64,000 nucleotides of DNA from Pontibacter deserti (GTDB taxonomy: Bacteria > Bacteroidota > Bacteroidia > Cytophagales > Hymenobacteraceae), in NCBI RefSeq assembly GCF_023630255.1, contig NZ_JALPRS010000001.1:1984001-2048000 (forward strand), in the 5' to 3' direction. The translations under genes were made by a program, and so were the position numbers. This document shows, piece after piece, positions 54,029-63,241 of the stretch. Below the pieces are notes generated by a model. The model ran no database searches. It was not told where the DNA came from and saw only the letters and a list, made by a program, of their open reading frames with translations. Position 1 is the first letter of the stretch. Each line of letters begins with the position of its first letter.

Positions 54029-55495
54029 ATGAAGATACTTTTAACAGGTGCGAACGGCTATATTGGCAGAAGAATTTTACCTGTGCTTGTGGAGCAACAG
54101 CATGAGGTGATAAGTATGGTGCGCGACCCCCGTCGCTTCGAACTGCAGGATTCACTTAAAGATAAAGTACAAATTTTTAAAGGCGACCTGCTGCAACCAG
54201 ATACCCTGGAAGCTTTACCTAAAGACATAGATGCAGCCTACTATCTGGTGCACTCGATGGGTGCCTGGGGAGATGACTTTGAACAAGCAGAACAAACTTC
54301 TGCCGAAAATTTTGTTACCTATCTTAATCAAACATCTGCTGAGCAGGTCATTTACCTGAGCGGAATTTCCAATGCTGCACATCTTTCAAAGCACCTGGCC
54401 TCCCGCAGGCATGTAGAAGATATACTAGACCTGGCAAAAGCAAATTTAACCGTACTTCGTGCCTCCATTATCATAGGCTCGGGTAGCGCATCGTTCGAGA
54501 TAATCCGTGACCTGGTAGAAAAATTACCCGTGATGATTACACCCCACTGGCTTAACTCCCGTTGCCAGCCTATTGCCATCCGGGACGTGATCTATTACCT
54601 GACTGCTGCATTAGGCAACCCTGCCTGTTATGAAAAACGGCTAGAGATTGGCGGCCCGGATATACTTACCTATAAACAAATGCTGGAGAAGCTGGCAGAA
54701 GTGCGCCACTTAAAACGCTTTATTTTTACTGTTCCCGTCCTCACTCCCAGGTTATCGTCTTACTGGCTATACTTTGTTACCAGCACCAGCTTTGCTATTG
54801 CCCGCAGTTTAGTGGAGAGCCTCCGGAACGACACCATCGTACAGGATAACCGCATACAGGAAATCATACCGCATCAGAACCTGCCCTACCAGAAAGCGCT
54901 ACAACTGGCTTATGCCAAAATTGAGCAGAACATGGTGATCAGCAGTTGGAAAGATGCCTTGGTAAGTGGCACGATGCAGCTTAATTATATGGATTTTGTA
55001 CAAATACCTGAGCACGGTTTACTTACTGATAAACAACGTATTAAAATTGAACAGGATCCTGCAGTTGTATTGGAGAATATTTGGCGTATAGGTGGTGAGC
55101 GGGGCTGGTATAAAACAGATTTTTTATGGGAAATACGTGGCTTTCTGGATAAGATGGCTGGCGGTGTAGGCCTTAAACGGGGCCGTAGACACGCAACAGA
55201 AATAAGGGTCGGCGATAGTATTGACTTCTGGCGCATATTGGTTGCAGATCGCCCTAAAAAGCGTTTGTTGTTATATGCAGAAATGAAAGTACCCGGCGAG
55301 GCATGGCTGCAATTCAGAATAATTAATGAAAAAGATGGTTACTACCTGGAGCAGTTAGCAGCTTTTCGCCCTGATGGGTTGCTGGGCAGGTTGTATTGGT
55401 TTGCTATGCTTCCCTTTCATTATATCATCTTCAGAGGTATGGCCAGTAACATTGCACATTTTTCTCCGGCACCTAAAGCACCCGCCAAAGCATAG
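54029..55495 (+). CDS. NAD(P)-binding SDR-family protein with C-terminal DUF2867
   Basis: A 488-aa protein. The N-terminal extended-SDR Rossmann domain has LLTGANGYIGRRILPVL (residues 4-20) and AYYLVHSMG, and its latter part AIRDVIYYLTAAL. The C-terminal 150 residues are DUF2867-like (VGDSIDFWRILVADRPKKRLLLYAEMKVPGEAWLQFRI) with a final hydrophobic helix. I chose ATG 54029. Substrate unknown; relatives are often listed as nucleoside-diphosphate-sugar epimerase-like. Single gene divergent from the met operon. Confidence 0.85.
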   Translation: MKILLTGANGYIGRRILPVLVEQQHEVISMVRDPRRFELQDSLKDKVQIFKGDLLQPDTLEALPKDIDAAYYLVHSMGAWGDDFEQAEQTSAENFVTYLNQTSAEQVIYLSGISNAAHLSKHLASRRHVEDILDLAKANLTVLRASIIIGSGSASFEIIRDLVEKLPVMITPHWLNSRCQPIAIRDVIYYLTAALGNPACYEKRLEIGGPDILTYKQMLEKLAEVRHLKRFIFTVPVLTPRLSSYWLYFVTSTSFAIARSLVESLRNDTIVQDNRIQEIIPHQNLPYQKALQLAYAKIEQNMVISSWKDALVSGTMQLNYMDFVQIPEHGLLTDKQRIKIEQDPAVVLENIWRIGGERGWYKTDFLWEIRGFLDKMAGGVGLKRGRRHATEIRVGDSIDFWRILVADRPKKRLLLYAEMKVPGEAWLQFRIINEKDGYYLEQLAAFRPDGLLGRLYWFAMLPFHYIIFRGMASNIAHFSPAPKAPAKA

Positions 55496-55663
55496 AAAGT
55501 TACAAATACATCGAAAAATACAAACTATAGGGTTTATAATATAAAACTTTACCTATACTTGCGAGTATACAAGCCCAAGTCTTTCAACCCATTTTTTTCG
55601 TGAAGACTACTACTTCTACAGTAGAAGTAAAGACGTAAAATTTTCGCCCTTTAAAAATAAAGC

Positions 55664-55671
55664 TAACTTTG
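55664..55671 (+). promoter_or_regulatory. -7 element of purC
   Basis: TAACTTTG matches TAnnTTTG. It overlaps an in-frame TTG at 55669, so translation must begin later, at ATG 55696. Confidence 0.55.
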
Positions 55672-55695
55672 CTCTCCGACATACCTAACGAACTA

Positions 55696-56643
55696 ATGGA
55701 GGCCATTAAAGAAACTAACTTCTCCTTTGCCGGTCAGACCGGTTTTTACAGGGGCAAAGTTCGCGACGTTTATTATTTCGATGACCGGTTAGCTATAGTT
55801 GCTACGGATCGTATCTCTGCTTTTGATGTGGTACTGCCACGTGCCATACCTTACAAAGGGCAGGTACTGAACCAGATCGCCAGCCTTAACCTCAAAGCTA
55901 CTTCCGATATACTTCCGAACTGGGTACTTTCTACTCCTGATCCTAATGTAACCATTGGGTTGCGTTGTGAGCCATTTAAAGTAGAGATGGTGATACGAGG
56001 CTACCTGGCAGGACATGCCTGGCGCGAGTATAAAGCCGGAAAGCGCACCCTCTGCGGTGTTACATTACCGGAGGGCTTAAAAGAGAACGATAAACTTCCG
56101 CAGCCAATTATTACCCCGACCACGAAAGCTGACGAAGGCCACGACGAAGACATTTCTAGAGAAGAAATTCTGTCGAAAGGTATTGTAAGTGAGGAAGATT
56201 ACTTAAATTTAGAACGTTATACACAAGCACTTTTTGCACGTGGCACCGAGCTAGCTGCGCAACGCGGATTAATTCTGGTTGATACCAAGTATGAGTTTGG
56301 TAAACAAAATGGCCAGATATTTCTTATTGATGAAATCCATACGCCAGACTCGTCTCGTTACTTTTACAGCAAAGGCTACGAAGAGCGACAGCAGAACGGC
56401 GAGCCGCAGAAGCAACTATCAAAAGAATTTGTTCGCCAGTGGCTGATCGAGAATGGATTTCAGGGGCAGGAAGGACAAACAGTTCCGGAAATGACGGATG
56501 AAGTTGTTGAAAATATCTCAAAGCGCTATATAGAGCTATTTGAGGTATTTACGGGGCATTCCTTTGTAAAAAGTGACTATAATCAGGCACTACAGCGCAT
56601 TGCGCAGAGTGTGGAACAAAACATTTTTAGCTTAAAAGATTAG
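55696..56643 (+). CDS. purC: Phosphoribosylaminoimidazole-succinocarboxamide synthase
   Basis: Purine synthesis: joins CAIR and aspartate with ATP to give SAICAR. Family blocks are [55 protein letters not shown] and LVDTKYEFG. With ATG 55696 it has 315 aa, and the promoter position rules out the earlier TTG. It is 54 bp before the STAS gene. Confidence 0.95.
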   Translation: MEAIKETNFSFAGQTGFYRGKVRDVYYFDDRLAIVATDRISAFDVVLPRAIPYKGQVLNQIASLNLKATSDILPNWVLSTPDPNVTIGLRCEPFKVEMVIRGYLAGHAWREYKAGKRTLCGVTLPEGLKENDKLPQPIITPTTKADEGHDEDISREEILSKGIVSEEDYLNLERYTQALFARGTELAAQRGLILVDTKYEFGKQNGQIFLIDEIHTPDSSRYFYSKGYEERQQNGEPQKQLSKEFVRQWLIENGFQGQEGQTVPEMTDEVVENISKRYIELFEVFTGHSFVKSDYNQALQRIAQSVEQNIFSLKD

Positions 56644-56697
56644 ATTTTTTAATGTATATTTTGGTACATTCGCATTTAAATCCATATTGGTAGATCT

Positions 56698-57075
56698 ATG
56701 AAGTACACGATTGATAAGAAAGAGAACTATACTATAATCACGATAGATGAGAAGAAGCTGGATACTTCAATAGCTCCAGATCTTAAGTCTGAGTTTGTGA
56801 AGCTGAACGCTGAAGGGATCACCAACCTGATTCTAGACCTGAACAACGTAAAATACACCGACTCTTCCGGACTGAGCTCTATCCTGATTGCAAACAGACT
56901 ATGCAATTCTTCTAATGGCTTACTAATTTTAACAAGCCTGCAGGACCACGTAATGAAGCTGATCTCTATCTCTAAACTAGAGTCAGTTTTAAATATACTG
57001 CCTACTGTAGAAGAAGCTATTGACCGTGTATTTCTGCACGAGATTGAGCAGGATCTAACAAACAAGGAAGACTAA
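56698..57075 (+). CDS. STAS-domain protein (anti-sigma factor antagonist type)
   Basis: A 125-aa single STAS domain like SpoIIAA/RsbV. The helix cap carrying the phosphorylatable Ser is clear (LNNVKYTDSSGLSSILIANRL), preceded by an N-terminal beta sheet (YTIITIDEKKLDT). No kinase/anti-sigma partner is nearby. It lies 15 bp before rnz on the same strand, and this pair looks co-transcribed. The partner and sigma factor are unknown. Confidence 0.9.
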   Translation: MKYTIDKKENYTIITIDEKKLDTSIAPDLKSEFVKLNAEGITNLILDLNNVKYTDSSGLSSILIANRLCNSSNGLLILTSLQDHVMKLISISKLESVLNILPTVEEAIDRVFLHEIEQDLTNKED

Positions 57076-57090
57076 GCATAACCGCTGGCC

Positions 57091-58017
57091 GTGGATTTCG
57101 AACTCAGGATTTTGGGTAGTTCGTCGGCCACACCCTCGGCAAACAGACATCATACCGCACAGGTACTTACCATTGGTAACCAGATACACCTGATAGATTG
57201 CGGTGAAGGTACGCAAATGCAGCTGATGCAATACAAGATAAAGCATCAGCGCATTTGCAATATCTACATCAGCCACCTGCACGGCGACCACTATTTTGGC
57301 TTAGCCGGTTTGCTCTCCACAATGTATCTGCAGGGCAGGCAGTTACCCCTTCATTTATTCGGCCCTCCGGGCCTCTCCGAAATCTTAAGCCTGCAGTTCA
57401 AGTATTCGGGCACCAACCTAAGCTACAAGCTTATTTTTCATGAGTTGGATACCACCTGCTATAAAAAAATTTTTGAGGACAAGCAGATAACCGTGCACAC
57501 CATACCTATGGAGCACCGGGTACCTACCTGTGGTTTTATTTTCCGGGAGAAGCCCAAGCCACGCCCGCTTATAAAGGAGAAACTGCCACCTTACCTTACA
57601 CCACCGCAACTGGTACGCCTGAAGTGGGGAGAAGATATAAATGACGAACAAGGTAACCTGCTGCTGGCTAACAAAGAGGTAACACTGGATCCAAAGCATA
57701 GCCGTAGTTACGCCTATTGCTCCGACAGCCGTTACAAACCAGACCTGCTGCCTTACCTGCGCCACGTAGACCTGCTGTACCATGAGGCTACTTTCCTGAG
57801 CGACATGGAAGAGCGCGCTTCCCAAACTTTCCATAGCACTGCCCGCCAGGCTGCCGAAATGGCTGCCGCCGCCGAAGTACGTCATTTATTACTTGGCCAC
57901 TTTTCTGTGCGCTACAAAGACCTTACGCCGCTGCTTACGGAGGCGCAGGAAATATTTGAAAAAACCGACCTTGCCACGGAAGGAAGTATTTTCAGTGTAA
58001 GAGAACAGCACCGGTAA
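57091..58017 (+). CDS. rnz: Ribonuclease Z
   Basis: Metallo-beta-lactamase-fold endonuclease that trims tRNA 3' trailers. The motif HLHGDHYFGLAGL (His/Asp zinc ligands) follows LIDCGEGTQMQLM; YCSDSRY, HEATF and LLLGHFSVRY provide the remaining ligands, and the exosite arm (FREKPKPRPLIKEKLPP) is present. The start codon is GTG at 57091, 15 bp after the STAS gene. Length 308 aa. Confidence 0.95.
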   Translation: MDFELRILGSSSATPSANRHHTAQVLTIGNQIHLIDCGEGTQMQLMQYKIKHQRICNIYISHLHGDHYFGLAGLLSTMYLQGRQLPLHLFGPPGLSEILSLQFKYSGTNLSYKLIFHELDTTCYKKIFEDKQITVHTIPMEHRVPTCGFIFREKPKPRPLIKEKLPPYLTPPQLVRLKWGEDINDEQGNLLLANKEVTLDPKHSRSYAYCSDSRYKPDLLPYLRHVDLLYHEATFLSDMEERASQTFHSTARQAAEMAAAAEVRHLLLGHFSVRYKDLTPLLTEAQEIFEKTDLATEGSIFSVREQHR

Positions 58018-58151
58018 GCCTGCATCAACTTTCCATCTAAAGTATAAAACCTTTTAATAGCCGGTGTGCTAAATATAACTAGTTTGTTTAAGCCTGCAGA
58101 AAGTATAAATTTACCTGATATTATACTTCATCCTGATAAGCCAGCCAAACT

Positions 58152-58940
58152 ATGAGCACTACTACCCTCGAAAAGAAACGCACTAATCTTTTTATGGCGC
58201 TTAGCGGAGTATTTTTGGCCAACGCCTTACTGGCTGAGTTGATTGGAGTTAAAATATTTTCAGGGGAGGCGCTGTTTGGCTTATCGGGCGTGCAGCTTAA
58301 CATACTGGGCAGCAAACTCGATTTTAACCTGACGGCTGGCGTTATCATCTGGCCTGTTGTGTTTGTTTCTACGGATATAATCAACGAGTACTTCGGGAAG
58401 CAGGGCGTGAAGAAGGTAAGTATACTTACAGTTATACTTATACTTTATGCTTTCCTGGTGATAACTATAGTTACCGGGCTGCCGCCGGCGCAATTCTGGG
58501 TAGAGCTTAACAGCAAAGATCCGCAAGGCAACCCGTTCAACATCGATTTTGCTTTTAACACTATTTACCGCCAGGGGCTGGGCATCATCATCGGCTCGGT
58601 AGTGGCTTTCTTGGTGTCGCAGTTGCTGGATGCTACGGTTTTCCATTGGCTGCGCAGATATACAGGCAGTAAAAAGATATGGCTTCGCGCCACCGGCTCT
58701 ACGTTGGTTTCGCAGCTAATCGATAGCCTGGTTGTATTGTTTATTGCCTTTTACCTGTTCGGCAACTGGACACTGGAACTAGTATTTTCAGTGGCTGCCA
58801 TCAACTATATCTATAAGTTTTGTGTAGCTATATTGCTTACTCCTGTGCTATACCTGGCGCATTACCTGATTGATGAGTACTTAGGTAAACGGGATGCAGA
58901 AGAGTTAATTGAAGAAGCTGCCATAGAAAGCGAAGCCTAA
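58152..58940 (+). CDS. yhhQ: Queuosine precursor transporter (YhhQ family)
   Basis: A 262-aa membrane protein with about six helices, of the YhhQ/DUF165 family that imports 7-cyano- or 7-aminomethyl-7-deazaguanine for tRNA queuosine. Typical segments are NALLAELIGVKIF, VSTDIINEYFG and RATGSTLVSQLIDS. The run 58410-58445 holds four TATACTT-type motifs that encode Ile-Leu pairs. It lies 27 bp before panE. Confidence 0.9.
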   Translation: MSTTTLEKKRTNLFMALSGVFLANALLAELIGVKIFSGEALFGLSGVQLNILGSKLDFNLTAGVIIWPVVFVSTDIINEYFGKQGVKKVSILTVILILYAFLVITIVTGLPPAQFWVELNSKDPQGNPFNIDFAFNTIYRQGLGIIIGSVVAFLVSQLLDATVFHWLRRYTGSKKIWLRATGSTLVSQLIDSLVVLFIAFYLFGNWTLELVFSVAAINYIYKFCVAILLTPVLYLAHYLIDEYLGKRDAEELIEEAAIESEA

Positions 58941-58967
58941 CCTTAAAGTATAAAATTGCTGAAGCGT

Positions 58968-59903
58968 ATGATAAAGATTGCAGTAGCCGGAATTGGCGGA
59001 GTGGGCGGATATTTTGGCGGAAAACTGGCGCAGCATTATCAGGACTCTGATGAGGTAGAAATATACTTTATTGCACGCGGCGAGAATGAAAAAATCATCC
59101 GGCAAAAGGGATTAACCGTAGAAACCCCGACTGAAAATTTTACAGCACATCCCAAACTGGTTACTTCTGATCCTACCCAAATAGGTGAAGTTGACTTGTT
59201 AATCTGTTGCACAAAAAGCTATGACCTGGAGCAAAGTATACTTCAGCTTAAACCCTGCATCAGCCGCAACACGGTTATACTTCCGCTTCTTAACGGTATT
59301 GATAGTTACGAACGTATAAAAGCCGTTTACCTGGAAAATGAAGTATGGGAAGGCTGCGTGTATATCGTCTCAAGGTTAACTGACCCCGGACTGGTGACAG
59401 TATCCGGGGATTTTAATTCGTTGTTCTTTGGCTCAGATAATGGCACTAATACTAAACTCGAGTTGGCATTGCAGCTCTTTAAAGAAGCCGGCATTAGCGC
59501 CACATTATCTCAAAAAATAAAGCAGACGATATGGGAGAAATATCTCTTTATCTCAACTATAGCTACGCTTACTTCATACCTCGATGTCAGTATCGGAGCA
59601 ATTTTAGCTAAGCAGGAAAACCTGGATCTGCTATACTCTCTTTTGCAAGAACTTATACAGGTAGGTAAAGCCAAAGGAATTAACTTACAGGAGGATAGCG
59701 TTCAAAAGACAACGGCAAGAATGGCAAAACTGCCTTACGAAACCACCTCCTCTATGCACTCCGATTACCAGAAAGGCAAGAACACAGAAGTAGATTCACT
59801 GACAGGGTATGTCGTAAAACTGGGACAGCAGCTGCAAATACCTGTACCTACTTACACGCGTCTGTATGCCGCACTTAAAAACCTGAGAAACGAAGCTATC
59901 TGA
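58968..59903 (+). CDS. panE: Ketopantoate reductase family protein
   Basis: NADPH-dependent reduction of 2-dehydropantoate for coenzyme A synthesis is the family reaction. The Rossmann motif is IAVAGIGGVGGYFGGKLA; CCTKSYDLEQSI, LPLLNGIDS and the catalytic Lys/Glu region (IWEKYLFISTIATLTS, SSMHSDYQKGKNTEVDSLTG) follow. I chose ATG 58968 (312 aa) over TTG 58956. Other 2-hydroxyacid roles are possible because paralogues are common. Confidence 0.87.
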   Translation: MIKIAVAGIGGVGGYFGGKLAQHYQDSDEVEIYFIARGENEKIIRQKGLTVETPTENFTAHPKLVTSDPTQIGEVDLLICCTKSYDLEQSILQLKPCISRNTVILPLLNGIDSYERIKAVYLENEVWEGCVYIVSRLTDPGLVTVSGDFNSLFFGSDNGTNTKLELALQLFKEAGISATLSQKIKQTIWEKYLFISTIATLTSYLDVSIGAILAKQENLDLLYSLLQELIQVGKAKGINLQEDSVQKTTARMAKLPYETTSSMHSDYQKGKNTEVDSLTGYVVKLGQQLQIPVPTYTRLYAALKNLRNEAI

Positions 59904-59945
59904 AAGTATAAATTTCAAAAAATAAAAAAATTACACTTACCGCTA

Positions 59946-59975
59946 TTGCATAAATAGATTTAGCTATTACCTTTG
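59946..59975 (+). promoter_or_regulatory. Promoter of the DMT transporter and its leader frame
   Basis: TTG (59946-59948), a 19-nt spacer and TACCTTTG (59968-59975), a full Bacteroidota-type promoter. Transcription would start near 59982, giving a leader of about 155 nt before the transporter ATG. Confidence 0.7.
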
Positions 59976-59994
59976 CACCCCGCATAAGGAAACA

Positions 59995-60057
59995 ATGACT
60001 GCACACTTAGCACATACACAAATTTTTATCACAGGATACGTTCTGCACGACCTGTAA
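59995..60057 (+). CDS. Candidate 20-residue leader peptide
   Basis: ATG 59995 with a purine-rich AAGGAAAC before it and TAA at 60055-60057. The peptide starts MTAHLAHTQIF and ends YVLHDL; it has three His but no long codon run. After it, GGGG at 60080-60083 can pair with CCC at 60072-60074 or, as GGGCA/TGCCC, with 60090-60094, which are mutually exclusive. A leader peptide is plausible but unproven. Confidence 0.45.
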   Translation: MTAHLAHTQIFITGYVLHDL

Positions 60058-60137
60058 GAGTACCAGGCTTACCCGCTTTGGGGCACTCCTGCCCTACCTC
60101 TATTTTAAATTTTGATGTTTACTTAAAAGGCATTTCC

Positions 60138-61049
60138 ATGTTTAGAGGAATCGCTTTTGTGCTGTGCGGAGCTTGTAGCTTCGGTATACTTTCGACGTTC
60201 GTAAAATTAGCATATAACGAAGGCTTTACCTTGGGTGATGTAACTGGCACCCAGGTATTTTTTGGGTTGATTATTCTTTGGGTGATAGTACTGTTACGCA
60301 GGCTGATTTATAGCCGCGGAAACAGTGCATCGCTTAAGGAAGCCCTCCAACTTATTGCCATAGGCACTACTACCGGCCTGGTAAGTATTTTTTACTACAA
60401 GTGTGTGCAAACCGTACCGGCCTCTATTGCCATTCTGCTTTTAATGCAATTTACCTGGATGAGCTTACTACTCGACTCCATTGTAAAACGCAAACTGCCA
60501 ACGCTCTTACAAATCGGCACAGTGCTGCTGGTGCTTCTGGGTACTGCTTTTGCCGGCAACCTTTTCTCAAATTCTTACCAGGAAATCTCTTTAACCGGGA
60601 TAGGTTTTGGTTTACTGGCTGCTCTCAGCTATACTTTCTTTTTAATGATAAATGGCGCCGCCGGCAACAATCTGCACCCCACCACCAAAAGTGCTTTGCT
60701 GCTTACAGGTGCCTGTATACTTATATTCTCCATATTCCCGCCTGTTTTCCTGGTTAACGGAGCGCTTACAAACGGCCTGTTTAAATGGGGACTGGTGCTT
60801 TCGGTATTCGGAACAGTGCTGCCGCCGCTGTTCTTCTCGTATGGTATTCCGCGCATTGGCTTGGGTTTAAGTGCTATACTTAGCTCTGCAGAGCTGCCTG
60901 TGGCTGTGCTTATGTCGAGCCTGGTGTTGCAGGAGCAGGTTGTGGCTATACAGTGGTTTGGGGTTATACTTATACTTGCCGCCATCGCCTTATCAAACCT
61001 GAACTCTTTACGGAAGCAGAAAGAAGATCCGCAATTGGTATCTGCTTAA
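60138..61049 (+). CDS. DMT-superfamily (EamA) transporter
   Basis: A 303-aa inner-membrane protein with ten predicted helices in two EamA repeats (about 1-140 and 150-295): GIAFVLCGACSFGILSTFVKLAY and GIGFGLLAALSYTFFLMINGAA mark their starts, and PPLFFSYGIPRIG and SSAELPVAVL are typical of the second repeat. I chose ATG 60138. Substrate unknown; the family exports amino acids and other metabolites. A 155-nt leader precedes it. Confidence 0.88.
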   Translation: MFRGIAFVLCGACSFGILSTFVKLAYNEGFTLGDVTGTQVFFGLIILWVIVLLRRLIYSRGNSASLKEALQLIAIGTTTGLVSIFYYKCVQTVPASIAILLLMQFTWMSLLLDSIVKRKLPTLLQIGTVLLVLLGTAFAGNLFSNSYQEISLTGIGFGLLAALSYTFFLMINGAAGNNLHPTTKSALLLTGACILIFSIFPPVFLVNGALTNGLFKWGLVLSVFGTVLPPLFFSYGIPRIGLGLSAILSSAELPVAVLMSSLVLQEQVVAIQWFGVILILAAIALSNLNSLRKQKEDPQLVSA

Positions 61050-61129
61050 CTATAGTTGGGTATCTGCATTTTTGATGGGCATTTTCAGCTATTTCCATTA
61101 ATTTGCAGCCTTAACACAATCCGTAATTT

Positions 61130-62104
61130 ATGGCACGTTACCTAACCGGGATTCAGAGCACCGGCCGTCCGCACCTTGGCAATTTACTGGGCGCTATTTG
61201 CCCTGCTGTTGAGTTCTCTAAAACATCAGATCAGGAAGCTTTATACTTTATAGCTGACCTGCACTCGCTTACCACCATCCGCGATGCAGAAGTTTTAAGA
61301 CATAACACCTACGCTGTAGCGGCTGCCTGGCTTGCTATGGGTTTAGATACAAACAAGCATATACTTTACCGCCAGTCCGATGTGCCATTTGTAACAGAAC
61401 TTGCCTGGTACCTGAACTGCTTTGCCCCGTTCCCGATGCTGGCTAATGCGCACTCCTTTAAAGATAAATCAAGTAGGCGTGGTTTGGCAGATGTAAATGC
61501 CGGATTGTTTACTTACCCTGTGTTAATGGCTGCTGATATTCTGATGTATGATGCCAACTTTGTACCTGTAGGGAAAGACCAGATCCAGCACCTGGAAATT
61601 ACCCGTGACATTGCCAGCTCGTTTAACCACATTTACGGCGAAACATTTGTGTTACCGGAAGCCAAAACTGACGAAGCCGTGATGACCGTACCAGGTATAA
61701 ACGGCGAGAAAATGAGCAAATCGTACGGCAACATCATCGATATTTTTGAAGCAGATAAGCCACTGCGCAAAGTTGTGATGAGCATTGTAACAGACAGTAC
61801 GCCACTGGAAGAACCGAAGAACCCGGACGAGGATACAACCTTTAAACTGTATAGTTTACTGGCTACCCCGGAAGAAATTGAAACTATGCGCCAGAATTAC
61901 CTGGCCGGTGGCTACGGTTATGGCCACGCGAAGCAGGCACTTTATGATAAGATACTGAGCAAGTATAGCAAAGAGCGTGAACTGTTTAACTACTACATGA
62001 ACAACCTGCCTGAGCTGGATAAGAAATTGAAAGAAGGCGCTGACAAAGCCAAAGCTATTGCTGCGCCTGTATTGCAGCGTGTACGCCAGAAATTAGGTTA
62101 CTAA
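61130..62104 (+). CDS. trpS: Tryptophanyl-tRNA synthetase
   Basis: Class I synthetase that charges tRNA-Trp. The HIGH-type motif is in TGRPHLGNLLGAI and KMSKS in GEKMSKSYGNIIDIF. Blocks for the bacterial form are FIADLHSLTT, YPVLMAADILMYDA and VPVGKDQIQHLEITRDIA. Length 324 aa. A bidirectional terminator follows. Confidence 0.96.
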   Translation: MARYLTGIQSTGRPHLGNLLGAICPAVEFSKTSDQEALYFIADLHSLTTIRDAEVLRHNTYAVAAAWLAMGLDTNKHILYRQSDVPFVTELAWYLNCFAPFPMLANAHSFKDKSSRRGLADVNAGLFTYPVLMAADILMYDANFVPVGKDQIQHLEITRDIASSFNHIYGETFVLPEAKTDEAVMTVPGINGEKMSKSYGNIIDIFEADKPLRKVVMSIVTDSTPLEEPKNPDEDTTFKLYSLLATPEEIETMRQNYLAGGYGYGHAKQALYDKILSKYSKERELFNYYMNNLPELDKKLKEGADKAKAIAAPVLQRVRQKLGY

Positions 62105-62120
62105 CCTACAGTTTATACTT

Positions 62121-62155
62121 AAAAAAGGGCAGCTGAAATCTCAGTTGCCCCTTTT
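62121..62155. terminator. Terminator between trpS and a small exported protein
   Basis: GGGCAGCTGA (62127-62136) and TCAGTTGCCC (62141-62150), flanked by an A-run and CTTTT. It closely resembles the terminator at 62701-62736. Confidence 0.88.
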
Positions 62156-62166
62156 GCTTTATCAGG

Positions 62167-62496
62167 TTACTTCTCCAGCAGGAAGTATAGAGTCTGAGTT
62201 GGATCATTTGCACTTGGAGGAATTGCTGTGAAGTTGCTGCTTTTGATCTGCCAGCCGTTGTTTTGATACTCACTTACCAGCTTCATCACTTCGGTATAAT
62301 CTTTCTTATGCTCAGCTTTCACCTGCTTTGTTTGGAAGGCCTGATTGCTTCCAGATAAGTAGATTGTCATATCTTTATAATTCCTATTTACTGCCATAAT
62401 AGTCATGGTTTCTTTGGCAGTACCTTGCTCATACTGTTTGAAGCCGAAGAGAGCGGCTGCGGCAAAGAGGAGGGTAAAAAGTATAGCTTTGTTCAT
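62167..62496 (-). CDS. Small exported protein of unknown function
   Basis: A 109-aa protein with an N-terminal signal sequence or anchor (MNKAILFTLLFAAAALFGF). The rest is a small alpha/beta domain: TIMAVNRNYKDMTIYLSGSN, then EVMKLVSEYQNNGWQIKSSNF and TLYFLLEK. The pattern resembles DUF4177-like domains (YEY...LN..G..GW), but the match is loose. Single gene convergent with trpS. Confidence 0.8.
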   Translation of the reverse strand: MNKAILFTLLFAAAALFGFKQYEQGTAKETMTIMAVNRNYKDMTIYLSGSNQAFQTKQVKAEHKKDYTEVMKLVSEYQNNGWQIKSSNFTAIPPSANDPTQTLYFLLEK

Positions 62497-62558
62497 GTTT
62501 GTAATATTTTAAAGTGGATAATATTAATTATTAAAAATATACTACGAACACTATATCA

Positions 62559-62620
62559 CAAACTATAAAAGCGGAGGTGGCAACTTAACAACAGGCTGCT
62601 GCCTCTGCTTTTATAGTTTG
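62559..62620. terminator. Long hairpin upstream of the small exported protein
   Basis: Nineteen-bp arms at 62559-62577 and 62602-62620 (AAACTATAAAAGC/GCTTTTATAGTTT with one G-U), continued inward by wobble pairs. The arms begin and end with AACTATA/TATAGTT. It may be a second terminator for the upstream minus-strand gene. Confidence 0.65.
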
Positions 62621-62700
62621 TAGTATCAAATTTTCCGGATGAGAAAGCTTCAGTTGTTAGTACGCAGAAACCTGGTTATTAAACTATAACTTATACTTAT

Positions 62701-62736
62701 AAAAAAGGGGCAGCTGGTTTCTCAGCTGCCCCTTTT
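62701..62736. terminator. Terminator of the PHG-repeat lipoprotein gene
   Basis: Perfect arms GGGGCAGCTG (62707-62716) and CAGCTGCCCC (62723-62732) with flanking A-run and TTTT. Near-duplicate of 62121-62155. Confidence 0.88.
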
Positions 62737-62778
62737 GCTTTTATACTTAATAGCAGGATTATAATTTCCCGGCTTTAC

Positions 62779-63156
62779 TTATTTCTTGGTTAAAGGTGCA
62801 CCTACTGGTATGCCACAATCGTGGCCTGGCTGACCGTGCGGCGGGTTTGTGCCTGGAGCAACTGTTTGAGGTTGTGTAGTTGATGGCGTAAATGTTGGTT
62901 GTGGTACAGATAAGTTCGGCTGAGCCGGAGAGTTAAGCGGTGCACCAACTTTAATATCGCAACGGTGGCCCGGCTCGCCATGTGGCGGGTTCAAACCTAC
63001 CGTAGTTGCTGGTGTGGTAGCCTGGTTAGGGGCAACTGTTGCCGGGGCATTAGCAGCCGGTGCAGTAGTTGTTTTGGTTTCCGTTTTACCGGAATCAGAG
63101 CAACTCATCAGGCCAACAAATAAAGCTGCCACTGCAATCTGGAATGTTATTTTCAT
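62779..63156 (-). CDS. Small lipoprotein with two PHGxPGHxC repeats
   Basis: A 125-aa lipoprotein with lipobox LMSC (Cys about residue 19). A Thr/Ala/Pro-rich linker leads to two copies of a 19-residue unit: NPPHGEPGHRCDIKVGAPL (about 56-74) and NPPHGQPGHDCGIPVGAPL (about 103-121). Each unit has two His and one Cys, a possible metal site. The linker looks disordered. I know of no assigned function. A TACGTATATTAG element lies 31-42 nt upstream of its ATG. Confidence 0.8.
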   Translation of the reverse strand: MKITFQIAVAALFVGLMSCSDSGKTETKTTTAPAANAPATVAPNQATTPATTVGLNPPHGEPGHRCDIKVGAPLNSPAQPNLSVPQPTFTPSTTQPQTVAPGTNPPHGQPGHDCGIPVGAPLTKK

Positions 63157-63241
63157 GGTGCGTTTTGTTTTGAGCGGAATCAGAAACTAATATACGTATA
63201 AATGCTGATAAAGAACACTGTATCAGCTGTATACTTATTGT

